Source: Opitutaceae bacterium (GTDB lineage Bacteria > Verrucomicrobiota > Verrucomicrobiia > Opitutales > Opitutaceae). From it: 64,000 nt of DNA. The position numbers were made by a program, and so were the translations under genes. The stretch spans positions 310,001-374,000 of the forward strand of contig JANQRT010000069.1 of the NCBI GenBank assembly GCA_028284385.1, given 5' to 3'. Below the pieces are notes generated by a model. It was not told the DNA's origin. It saw only the letters and a program-made list of their open reading frames with translations, and did no database searches. Shown here piece after piece: positions 8,360-17,161 of this stretch (the first letter of the stretch is position 1; each line of letters starts with the position of its first letter).

Positions 8360-10468
8360 ATGAGTCGAATCAATCCCAAAACCTACGCCCTGCTGGCGAT
8401 TTGCCTCATCGCGAAATCGACCATCTGTCTTTCACAAACGGATACGTCTTCAGTCGAACTCACAACCGCTGCCCAAATTCGCGCCCTTACTGCGGAAGAA
8501 GCTGCCCAACAGATTCCCATTCGGCTACGCGGCTGCTTCATGGCGAAAGAAGTCCTCTCCTTCGCCATGCAAGACGAGACCGACAGCCTATTCGTCTTCA
8601 CCCACACGGATTTAACGCAAGACCTCGAACACGGTGATCTCATCGAAGTCATCGGCGTCACTAATCGAGGAGACTACGCTCCCTGCGCCACCGCCACTTC
8701 GGTTACGAAAATCGGCGAAATCGATCCTCCTGAGCCGATCCGGACAACCATTGACACTCTGTATACGGGCCAGATGGATGCTCAGTGGGTTGAAATCACA
8801 GGCATCGTTCGAAGCGTCGAAAGGCCTCGAGAAAACGACTCCACTCCGTCGACCGTATCCCCAGAACCCATACACGAAGTAGACTGGGGATCTCGTCTAA
8901 AATTGGCAGACGGCGATACGCAGCTAGTGGTAGAGCTTCGCGAAGAGCTAGAACCATTGAAATACGTCGACGCCAAAGTCCGTATCGTCGGCCACTGCTT
9001 TTATCTGCACAACGGAAACAGGCAGTTCGTTCGTCCTATCCTTCATGTACCCGAAAAGCTGTTACCGGAAATTATCCTGCCCCCTTCTCGCAGCGATTTC
9101 GGAGACAATCCGATTCCCATTGCAAGCCTCTTCACGTTCGATCCATTCGGGAGCGATGCTGGACATCGCGTCCAGGTGCGCGGCGTTGTCACCCACCACC
9201 GACCGGGTCTTGCCGTCTGGCTGAGGGATGGCGAGCAAAGCCTTCGTATCGAGAGCCCGCAAACCCTGGAGCTGCGACCTGGCGACCTGGTCGACGTGCT
9301 CGGGTTTCCGGATCTGGGCACCTACAGTCCTATGCTTAGCGATTCGGTATTCAGAAAAATTGGACAAAAAGAGGCACCTGATCCTGTCCAGCTCGACTCG
9401 ATTTGGGAAATTTCTCGTCACGATTCGAACCTCGTAACCTTTGAGGCGCGCCTCTCCGAGATCCAACACTACCCAGACAAGGTCGAGCTTCTCCTTCAGG
9501 GGCTTGACACGACTATCAAAGGTACGCTCCTGAACGGCCATAACGGATTCCGCAAGTTGAAATGGGAGCCTGGCAGCAAAGTGATCATTTCGGGTATCGC
9601 CGCCGTCGGCGAAGGCGAGGAGCTGCCCCTTAATGGCCTTTGGTGGCCGCAATCCCTACATCTTCTGCTACGTTCGCCCAGCGATCTTGTGGTCCTTGAA
9701 GACGCTCCCTGGTTGACTGCGGAACGCATTTCCTGGCTTCTCGCCACCGTCCTGCTGGTAGCGATCGCGACCATTGCCACTATCGTGCTCGCCTCGCGTC
9801 ATCGCCTCAAAGAACAGGAGCAGCGACGCGCCATGGCGGAATCGGAATTCTCCGCCATTTTAAACGAGCGCAACAGAGTCGCCCGCGAGATACATGACAC
9901 CTTGTCTCAAAACATCGGCGCCATCTCGGTACAGCTCGAAATCGTCAGAACCCAAGCCAACGGGCTCGACGAGACGCTCAGAAGCCATCTCGGCACCGCT
10001 CACACGCTCGCCCGCAACGCGCTGGCCGACGCCCGCGATTCCATTTGGAATATGCGCTCCCAAGTGCTGGAAAAATACGACCTAAAAGAAGCGATCGAAC
10101 GCATTCTTCATCAAATGACCGACGATACCGGAATTTCCGCTTCGGTCGAAACGATTGGCGAACCACGCAGACTCTCGCCAGTGGTCGAAAACAACCTCCT
10201 CCGCATTGGACAGGAAGCCATCACCAACGCCTGCAAACACGCTAATCCCAAACAAATCGAAGTCAGGATATTCTACGCTCGGCGGCGTATCGAATTGCAG
10301 ATCAAGGATGACGGCATCGGTTTCGATACGGAATCCGTTCCAGCCTTCGAGAATCGAAACTTCGGGCTGGTCGGCATTCGCGAGCGAGTCGAACTCCTGG
10401 GCGGCGACGTTGAGATAAAGAGTCGTCTTGGCCGCGGAACGCTCATCAATGCGACGGTGAGCATCTGA
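8360..10468 (+). CDS. Membrane sensor histidine kinase (NarL/DesK-type) with tandem OB-like sensor region
   Basis: 702-aa sensor kinase. The ATG at 8360 gives a clean signal/anchor (YALLAICLIAKSTICLSQ); a TTG 20 codons upstream is the alternative. The extracytoplasmic part (about 30-455) is four beta-rich OB-fold-like segments arranged as two similar halves: GDLIEVIG...IGEIDPPEP in the first matches GDLVDVLG...IGQKEAPDP in the second. One transmembrane helix lies at ~458-480 (WLLATVLLVAIATIATIVL). A HisKA_3 dimerisation domain follows with REIHDTLSQ (phospho-acceptor His512), then a HATPase_c domain (N box ENNLLRIGQEAITNACKHA, G1 DDGIGFD, G2 FGLVGIRERV). The response regulator follows 96 nt downstream and is the expected partner. 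The signal sensed is unknown; the preceding receptor makes a glycan cue plausible. Confidence 0.88.
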   Translation: MSRINPKTYALLAICLIAKSTICLSQTDTSSVELTTAAQIRALTAEEAAQQIPIRLRGCFMAKEVLSFAMQDETDSLFVFTHTDLTQDLEHGDLIEVIGVTNRGDYAPCATATSVTKIGEIDPPEPIRTTIDTLYTGQMDAQWVEITGIVRSVERPRENDSTPSTVSPEPIHEVDWGSRLKLADGDTQLVVELREELEPLKYVDAKVRIVGHCFYLHNGNRQFVRPILHVPEKLLPEIILPPSRSDFGDNPIPIASLFTFDPFGSDAGHRVQVRGVVTHHRPGLAVWLRDGEQSLRIESPQTLELRPGDLVDVLGFPDLGTYSPMLSDSVFRKIGQKEAPDPVQLDSIWEISRHDSNLVTFEARLSEIQHYPDKVELLLQGLDTTIKGTLLNGHNGFRKLKWEPGSKVIISGIAAVGEGEELPLNGLWWPQSLHLLLRSPSDLVVLEDAPWLTAERISWLLATVLLVAIATIATIVLASRHRLKEQEQRRAMAESEFSAILNERNRVAREIHDTLSQNIGAISVQLEIVRTQANGLDETLRSHLGTAHTLARNALADARDSIWNMRSQVLEKYDLKEAIERILHQMTDDTGISASVETIGEPRRLSPVVENNLLRIGQEAITNACKHANPKQIEVRIFYARRRIELQIKDDGIGFDTESVPAFENRNFGLVGIRERVELLGGDVEIKSRLGRGTLINATVSI

Positions 10469-10564
10469 CTTAAATATTCCCTCTAACGAGTGAAGCCCTG
10501 CAGACCGAATTCATGATAGACTAGGAGATGAATCGAAGCTGCCGTATCCTATTTTCTATTCGCG

Positions 10565-11239
10565 ATGATCTCCGAAAATGATTTCAATTCGCCTAACCTA
10601 GGCATGCCGGATACCCATTCCTCGATACGCGTCATGATCGTCGACGACCATCCTTCAATGAGGATGGGGTTGGCCGCCCTTATCGATAGCCAGCCTGGCA
10701 TGACCGTCATCGCCGAGGCTTCTGACGGCGAAGAGGCGATCGAAGTCTACGACGATACGCAGCCGGACATCGCTCTGATGGACCTACGCATGCCCGGCAT
10801 AGGCGGCGTGGAAGCCATTCTCTCCATACGCAAAAGCTACCCGGAAGCCAAAGTCATCGTCCTATCGACCTACGATTGGGACGAGGATATTCACCGAGCA
10901 ATCCAGTCGGGAGCCGCTTCTTACTTGCTCAAGGACATGCCAATCGAAGAGATCGCCGAAACGGTCAAGATCGTCCACGAAGGAGACGCCTCCCTGCCCC
11001 GCTCTGTGGCCAAGCGACTGGAGGAGCGATCCCAGCGCGAGCAACTCACCGAACGCGAACGCGACGTTCTCGAATCGCTCATAAAAGGCCGCAGCAACAA
11101 GGAAATCGCTTCCAGCCTCTTCATCTCCGAAGAAACAGTGAAGTCCCACCTCAAGACTCTCTTTCACAAACTGCACGTCCGCGACCGCACCGAAGCCGCT
11201 ATCATGGCCATCCGTCATGGGATTGTGCATCTGGATTAG
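10565..11239 (+). CDS. NarL/FixJ-family response regulator
   Basis: 224-aa response regulator. The receiver domain (about 21-138) has the acidic pair D27-D28, phospho-acceptor D73 (ALMDLRMPG), the conserved Ser/Thr at ~101-102 and K123. A LuxR-type HTH (about 160-220) has LTERERDVLESLIKGRSNKEIA and ETVKSHLKTLFHKLHV. Partner of the kinase just upstream, which is of the matching HisKA_3 class. Target promoters are not evident. The first 20 residues are a variable leader; a later start at residue 14 is possible. Confidence 0.93.
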   Translation: MISENDFNSPNLGMPDTHSSIRVMIVDDHPSMRMGLAALIDSQPGMTVIAEASDGEEAIEVYDDTQPDIALMDLRMPGIGGVEAILSIRKSYPEAKVIVLSTYDWDEDIHRAIQSGAASYLLKDMPIEEIAETVKIVHEGDASLPRSVAKRLEERSQREQLTERERDVLESLIKGRSNKEIASSLFISEETVKSHLKTLFHKLHVRDRTEAAIMAIRHGIVHLD

Positions 11240-11251
11240 CCAAGAAGTAGG

Positions 11252-11271
11252 CCGGCTAAAAGCGGAACTCG
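11252..11271. repeat. Degenerate single REP-like unit
   Basis: On the minus strand this reads CGAGTTCCGCTTTTAGCCGG, matching the unit at 8252-8271 at 17 of 20 positions. The changes at positions 10 and 11 break the hairpin stem, so it looks like a decayed copy. It begins 12 nt after the response-regulator stop codon. Confidence 0.55.
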
Positions 11272-11294
11272 AACAGGCTTCTCGAAAACAACGT

Positions 11295-13802
11295 CTACTC
11301 CAAGACTCCCTTGATCCGATAGAACCAATTATCGCCATTCGCTCGCCGAATCCTTAGCTCGTCTAGACTTTCTCCAATAGCCGATTGAATCAATTCCAGC
11401 TGACCAGAACCAAGCGTCCAGTCGTTTCCCTGGTGGATCAATTCGGCTACCTGCCAAGCCTTCAAGTCATTCGAATATTCGACAGAAATTCTCACGTCAC
11501 TCGCCTTTTGGTCGAGGCGAATAACGTAAGTCGCGTCATCCATTGCGAAAACTTCGGAGTCCTCTCCAGCAACGGGATTAACCCCCGCCGCATATTCCAA
11601 CAAGTTCGCAATTCCGTCCGAATCCGGATCTTCGCCCGCCAGACGAAGCGACTCGCTCACGCTGGACAGGTTCTCTTCTACCCAATCCTCCCATCCTCCT
11701 GTATCCACGACTAAACTACTCAAAGACCGAGCTGGCAATAGCAGCGAATCGCTCGCATCAACCGTTCCCTGAAAACGCAAGTCGCGTTCCCGATCCGATA
11801 AGTACCATTGACTATCCTGAAAGGAAATCCCGCCTACTCCCGTCTCGGCCAGACGAATCGCTTTAGATTCGTACGAGTTGTTCTGCAAAACGACCACTAC
11901 GCGGTCCTCTTCTGGCGAAAGGTAGGCTGATCCTAAAATGCCGTCGTAACCGTTCGCATCCAGTAAATTGATACGCTTGTAGCCTGGTCGTACAAAACGG
12001 CTGTAGTTCCCAAGCATCCAAAGCGTCTTTTCTGGACGATGCGTTCCTCCCGATGTCAGGTCAGTCCCGAAGTTCGGCTGGAGTGTCATCAACAGAAAGC
12101 GATTCTTATGCCCAAACCGATCCTGCTCCGCGCTCGTCCAAAACGCCCAGGAAATCGCATTGGCCACAGTCAGATCGGCATGGATGACTTTCGCCATGAA
12201 CAGGGCGATATCCGTATCGTTCTCCGGCTTGTCCTCCGTCACGTTTTCCAGACCCAGGAGACTGTATTCGGTCTGTCGCAAAGGGATGTTCCAACGATCC
12301 AGCTCGTCAGCCATCCGGTCGCGGACGTCGACGATCTGCTGGTTCGTGTACACGGTCCAATAGGAGTGAGCTGAAAAGCTAGGATCCAGTGTACCCAGAT
12401 TCCCGATATAGGTGCCTCTTTGCGGATCGAAGTAGCTTTCGATATGACCAACCGATGCTCGGCCTCCGGGATAGGTGTAGTCGTACTGACCGCTCTCGTC
12501 CACGGTTTGCTTGGCAGTGACGCCGTTCGCCAGCAGAGCCGTATCCAATTCCCGCGCCAGACGGGCGATTTCGCTTGTCTCCCAGTGAGAGCCTTCCTGG
12601 GAATCGGAGCTCCAGGCATACTGCGGCTCATTCACCGGACTGATGAAATCGAAGGGCTTCCCCTCGTCCTGAAAATGCTTCAGCACCGTCGCCAAAAAAA
12701 TCGCGAACTCATCGTAGTGTTCGTCCTTCAAGTTGGTCGCCCCTCCAGTTCCGTGAGCAAGTCCGTTTTTCGTATAGTAGACCGGAGCGCTGTTGGAAAA
12801 GGCGGTAAAGCTCGACACGCCGTATTCGCGCGCTTTGCCCAGGAACCACTGCTGGCCAAGCTGCTTGTTCCAATCGTAGGTTCCATCCTCCTGCAAAAAG
12901 CATTCCGCCCTACGCGTCACGTTCACAATATCGCTCGCTTCCCCTTGCTCCGCGCTGCCGGCCCCAATATTAAAGCGCCAACCGGAGAGTCCTATCCCCT
13001 CCGGATTCCCCAACTCATCTGTATCCAAACTAAACAGACGTTTTGCCATTAGCTCCTTCTCGCTATCGGACCAGTGCTTTCCCACAAAGTCCAGATTCCA
13101 GGCATCGGAAGCTCCAAAGCTCTCGATCGATTGATACGCAGTCGACGGATCAAGCAGCAACTCTACCGGTGTCACCGCCTTCAAGCTAGCGAAGTTTCCC
13201 GCAAAGTAAGACCTATTGTATTGATGGTTCCCCAACGCATTCTCGGGAATCGAAAAGCCGCCCGCAGCCGATTTCCAAACGGGAACCACACTGCTTACCG
13301 AAGCGACCCAATCCGCTCCAAAAGTAGATTCACGTACGTTAGGAATACTGTTGATAAAAGGATCGCCGCCCGAGAAAACCTCTGCTGCGATGACATAGGT
13401 TTCATTCGCTACCAGCGATACAGCCGTATCCAATTCTACCCAACGACAATTATATTCCAGACGAGTTGCATTCCCTGCAGGGATAGTCGCTTCCGCGATC
13501 ACCGCGCCCGAACTACCCTCGAAAATCGCGACGCGATGCGGTTCGGACAAGCCGTCCGCTCCTTCGTCGTAGAAACCCAAGTGCGTCACTTCCATGGTAG
13601 ACGCCGCAACAAAACGAGATCCAACAATCTCGTTCGTATTCTCGCGATCCTCCCCGGGATTGTATCTCATGAAGGGATTCAAGACGGACGTATCCGCACA
13701 TAGGTTACAGATCAGAGACGCAAGCGCTCCGAGCAAAAGCCAGAACCTTCGTCCTCGCCAAAAGATTCCGAGAGACCGACCACATGATGCGAATGCCCTC
13801 AC
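11295..13802 (-). CDS. Secreted GH30-family glycosidase (endo-beta-1,6-galactanase-like) with N- and C-terminal accessory domains
   Basis: 835-aa secreted retaining glycosidase. Signal peptide ~1-36; beta-rich module ~40-165 resembling DUF4082-type domains (MRYNPGEDR..., FYDEGADG...); GH30 (beta/alpha)8 barrel plus beta-sandwich from ~215 to 690, with acid/base Glu392 in SPVNEPQYAW and nucleophile Glu512 in RQTEYSLLG. The opening FGASDAWN with NIGAGSAEQG fits the endo-beta-1,6-galactanase branch; a beta-xylosidase or glucuronoxylanase activity cannot be excluded. The tail (~705-835) has a DPDSDGIANLLEYAAGVNP segment, common in verrucomicrobial and planctomycete surface enzymes. GTG start; GAAGGGAAGAG lies just upstream as ribosome-binding site. 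It follows the beta-galactosidase gene by 22 nt, so the two form an operon. Confidence 0.85.
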   Translation of the reverse strand: MRAFASCGRSLGIFWRGRRFWLLLGALASLICNLCADTSVLNPFMRYNPGEDRENTNEIVGSRFVAASTMEVTHLGFYDEGADGLSEPHRVAIFEGSSGAVIAEATIPAGNATRLEYNCRWVELDTAVSLVANETYVIAAEVFSGGDPFINSIPNVRESTFGADWVASVSSVVPVWKSAAGGFSIPENALGNHQYNRSYFAGNFASLKAVTPVELLLDPSTAYQSIESFGASDAWNLDFVGKHWSDSEKELMAKRLFSLDTDELGNPEGIGLSGWRFNIGAGSAEQGEASDIVNVTRRAECFLQEDGTYDWNKQLGQQWFLGKAREYGVSSFTAFSNSAPVYYTKNGLAHGTGGATNLKDEHYDEFAIFLATVLKHFQDEGKPFDFISPVNEPQYAWSSDSQEGSHWETSEIARLARELDTALLANGVTAKQTVDESGQYDYTYPGGRASVGHIESYFDPQRGTYIGNLGTLDPSFSAHSYWTVYTNQQIVDVRDRMADELDRWNIPLRQTEYSLLGLENVTEDKPENDTDIALFMAKVIHADLTVANAISWAFWTSAEQDRFGHKNRFLLMTLQPNFGTDLTSGGTHRPEKTLWMLGNYSRFVRPGYKRINLLDANGYDGILGSAYLSPEEDRVVVVLQNNSYESKAIRLAETGVGGISFQDSQWYLSDRERDLRFQGTVDASDSLLLPARSLSSLVVDTGGWEDWVEENLSSVSESLRLAGEDPDSDGIANLLEYAAGVNPVAGEDSEVFAMDDATYVIRLDQKASDVRISVEYSNDLKAWQVAELIHQGNDWTLGSGQLELIQSAIGESLDELRIRRANGDNWFYRIKGVLE

Positions 13803-13824
13803 CTTAAGCTCTTCCCTTCGAGTT

Positions 13825-16800
13825 CTAGCGAACCGGTCGAATCAGAAAGCGATACGCGTAGTCCTTGGGAGGTATCTGGTAATCCTCCAACGGCTTGTGT
13901 CCCCAACTGTTGTCACCTCCCACGCCCATTTGAGCGTAGTCGATATTCACGTTCACTAGATCGCGTTTCTCGATATCGCTCCGATGGCGATGCCGTTTTT
14001 CGTCTCCTTCGTCAAAATCGTTGTTGTATTGGTGATGGGCGCTGAATCCAAGCAAATCGCTCACTGCCTCGAACGCCAAACCATAGCCATTCTTGTCCTG
14101 GAAAGAAACCCAGCGCGTATCGGTCTTGTATCCATTTTCCTGGGGTCGTTCGTATGCGAAATAAAGATCCTCCACCTTCGCAGCGTATTTGCCCACAAAG
14201 GCGGCGGTATTGCGATCCTGATAATTCTCGAATGGGCCCCGTCCGTACCATTCAACCTTGTTGAGTGAGTCCCGCAAAACGAGGTTGGCTCCAAAGCGCG
14301 GCAAGGGCGGCAGATCCGACGAGACTCCTTTCAAAGACAGCCGCACCTCGATCTCGCCGAGCCCATTGATGGTATACGAAACGATTGCATTCGCGGAAAC
14401 TGAAGGAAGCTCGTAGGTAGCCGTAGCCAAAATACGATTACGCTTTTCAGAAACATCGAATCCCTTGAGTCTTTGTTTCTCCGACGCTTTCTTCCAAGCT
14501 TTCCACTCTTTTTGCATCGAGAAACCGAAATCGTTATCGGTGGGGGCTCTCCAGAAGTTCGGCTTCAGGCCCTCTTTCAGAAGCTCTCGCCCATCGAGAA
14601 CATAGCTCTCCAAACTTCCTGTGGAAGAGCTGAAGATCGCCGAAAACCCGTCCCCCGAAACGACAACTCGCTCGCCGTTTTTGGCGACTTCCAATTCATC
14701 CGTAGATTCCGAGTTTAAAGTCGCGAACGCGTAGTCTGAAAGCGCGAACTGTTCCGCGGCCACTAGGTGGCCTGCCTCCAGCAATGCTTGATCTTCCTTC
14801 AATCCGGCCCTTATTGTCACCAGCAGTTCACCTGCCATCGAATCCATTGATGGCAGAGGCAGGGTCACCGTTTCGCTCTCTCCGGCCGGCGTATCCAAAT
14901 CTTCCAGCACGCCTGATGCGACGGCCAATCCATTTCTGGTCAACGTCCAAGAGAACTCGAATTTCGAAAGATTGATAAACCCGTATCCATTATATACTTC
15001 TAGACTGCCTTTGCTTGCATCTAAATTTCGGAACTTCACATACTGATACACCTTCTTCACTTCGTAGAGCGATGGGTGCGGCGTGCGATCCGCATTCACC
15101 AGGCCGTTGAGGCAAAAGTTGTAGTCGTGCTGGACGTCGCGGGCTCCGAAATCCCCGCCGTAGGCCCAGTACTCGCGGCCGTTTTCATCGGTGGTCAGCA
15201 AACCCTGATCGACCCAGTCCCATATGAAGCCGCCCTGAAAGCTCCGGTGCTTTGGATCTTCGATGAAGTCCCAATAATCCTGCAGATTGCCCACGCTGTT
15301 GCCCATAGCGTGCGAATATTCGCACATGATGAATGGTTTCGGAGCTCCCATATCCTGATATTGCTCCATGTGATGTAGACGCGCATACATTGGAACCACC
15401 AGATCCGAATTGTCGTAGAACAAGGCTCCCTCGTACTGCACTGGGCGGGTGTCTTGCACCGACTTAAGGTAATCGTAGGTCGCGAATAGATTCTCGCCGT
15501 TGCCAGCTTCGTTGCCCAAAGACCAAATAATGATCGACGGATGGTTTTTCGAACGTTCGTACATCCGCTTTGTTCGATCAAGGTGGGCCTCCTTCCATTC
15601 CGACCGATAAGCGGGATGCGGCTCTTTGTCGAAGGGGGCTTGATTCGTCGTTCCCATACCGTGGGACTCGATGTTCGCTTCATCGATCACGTAAAAGCCG
15701 TACTCATCCGCCAGCTCGTAAAAGAAAGGCGGCTTCGGATAATGGCTGCAACGGATGGCGTTGATGTTGTGTTCCTTCATCAAACGCATATCCAGCTCGT
15801 ACAGCTCCGGCGTCACCACATGGCCAGTCACTTCATGATGATCATGGAGATTCACCCCTTTCAAATAAACGGCCACACCATTGACCAGTAGCTGCGCATC
15901 CGCAATTTCAATACGCCTAAAGCCGACTTTCAGGCGAGTCGATTCCAGTTCGCGACTTTCGCTGTCTACCGTGATCAGCAGGGTGTAGAGTTCCGGCGTT
16001 TCCGCCGTCCACTTCCGAACGTTTTCGATCTTCGACTCGAAGACTACTTGCGACGCTCCCTTGACAGCTGTCTTCTCCTCAAATCGAGCCACCTCCTGCT
16101 CGCCATCCAACAATCTCGCGCTTACTAAAGCTTTCGCTCTACCCGTTTTCGCGTTTTCCAGATCGAGCGTCAGCTTGAAGAGCCCGTCTTTGTATTCATC
16201 ATCCAAATTCGCTTCGACTTCGATATCGGCTAGGGTGACCGGGTTGGTCGCGTACAGCCACACGTCCCGCTCGATGCCGCTCAAACGCCAGAAGTCTTGA
16301 TCCTCCATGTAGCTCGCGTCCGACCAGCGATATACTTCCAAGGCCAGTGTGTTCTCTCCTTCGATCAAGTAATCCGTCACGTTAAACTCGGCTTCCGTCT
16401 TGCTGCCTTCGCTGTATCCAACTTTCTCTCCATTCAGCCAAAGATACATCGCCGAACGTACCGCTCCAAACTGCAAGTAGACCTGCTTCCCTTTCCAAGA
16501 TTCAGGGACCTCAAAGGTGCAGCGATAACTTCCCACTGGATTCCAGGAATGATCAATAAAAGGGGGATTCTTCGGGAAGGGATAAACGAGATTGGTATAG
16601 ATCGGCAAACCGTAGCCTTGCAGCTCCCAGTTCGACGGCACTGGAATCTCATTCCAGTTCGTATCGTTAAAATCACTACGGAAAAAATTCTTTGGCCGAT
16701 CCGCCGGCTTACGAACCCAGTTGAATTTCCACATGCCGTTAAGCGACTTGTAGAAAGCGGAGTCCTCACGATTGTTCTTCAGGGCCAGTTCTTCGCTTTG

Positions 16801-16980
16801 AAAACGCGTGAAATTCGCCCGAGCAGGCTCGCGATTGATCTGAAAGACCTCTGGATTCTCCCACTCGGGAACTCCATTTGCCAAGGTGTTCGTGGAGAGG
16901 GCCAAGGCGACGGCCGACCAAAAAACACCGAGACTGCATTTCGAGAAAAAGAGAGGGTGGTTAGATAAAAACGAGTTCAT
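13825..16980 (-). CDS. Secreted GH2 beta-galactosidase (LacZ type)
   Basis: 1051-aa GH2 enzyme, full LacZ length plus a signal peptide (~1-34, ending SNTLAN-type). Domain order: jelly-roll sugar-binding domain (NGMWKFNWV..., WNEIPVPSNWELQGYG), two Ig-like domains around the TIM barrel, acid/base Glu491 in SLGNEAGNG, nucleophile Glu554 in FIMCEYSHAMGNS, then the Bgal_small_N domain at the C-terminus (NFWRAPTDNDFG, VEWYGRGPFENYQDR). It removes terminal beta-linked galactose in the periplasm or outside the cell. First gene of the operon with GH30; the pair would cut a beta-galactan main or side chain and trim the products. Confidence 0.93.
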   Translation of the reverse strand: MNSFLSNHPLFFSKCSLGVFWSAVALALSTNTLANGVPEWENPEVFQINREPARANFTRFQSEELALKNNREDSAFYKSLNGMWKFNWVRKPADRPKNFFRSDFNDTNWNEIPVPSNWELQGYGLPIYTNLVYPFPKNPPFIDHSWNPVGSYRCTFEVPESWKGKQVYLQFGAVRSAMYLWLNGEKVGYSEGSKTEAEFNVTDYLIEGENTLALEVYRWSDASYMEDQDFWRLSGIERDVWLYATNPVTLADIEVEANLDDEYKDGLFKLTLDLENAKTGRAKALVSARLLDGEQEVARFEEKTAVKGASQVVFESKIENVRKWTAETPELYTLLITVDSESRELESTRLKVGFRRIEIADAQLLVNGVAVYLKGVNLHDHHEVTGHVVTPELYELDMRLMKEHNINAIRCSHYPKPPFFYELADEYGFYVIDEANIESHGMGTTNQAPFDKEPHPAYRSEWKEAHLDRTKRMYERSKNHPSIIIWSLGNEAGNGENLFATYDYLKSVQDTRPVQYEGALFYDNSDLVVPMYARLHHMEQYQDMGAPKPFIMCEYSHAMGNSVGNLQDYWDFIEDPKHRSFQGGFIWDWVDQGLLTTDENGREYWAYGGDFGARDVQHDYNFCLNGLVNADRTPHPSLYEVKKVYQYVKFRNLDASKGSLEVYNGYGFINLSKFEFSWTLTRNGLAVASGVLEDLDTPAGESETVTLPLPSMDSMAGELLVTIRAGLKEDQALLEAGHLVAAEQFALSDYAFATLNSESTDELEVAKNGERVVVSGDGFSAIFSSSTGSLESYVLDGRELLKEGLKPNFWRAPTDNDFGFSMQKEWKAWKKASEKQRLKGFDVSEKRNRILATATYELPSVSANAIVSYTINGLGEIEVRLSLKGVSSDLPPLPRFGANLVLRDSLNKVEWYGRGPFENYQDRNTAAFVGKYAAKVEDLYFAYERPQENGYKTDTRWVSFQDKNGYGLAFEAVSDLLGFSAHHQYNNDFDEGDEKRHRHRSDIEKRDLVNVNIDYAQMGVGGDNSWGHKPLEDYQIPPKDYAYRFLIRPVR

Positions 16981-17161
16981 TGGAGAAACAAGTGATTGAT
17001 AGGCTTAACCGCGCCTCAATCCCTTGGTCGCTGCGCGAGAATCGCTCTTAATTTATCAAAAAAGAACTACCGCATTCTTCACTCATTTGGGGGATTCTGT
17101 GCCCGCGCCATGTCCCGTATAATTGAGCAACTCGAAACGGAATGCATGAACTAGGCCCCTT

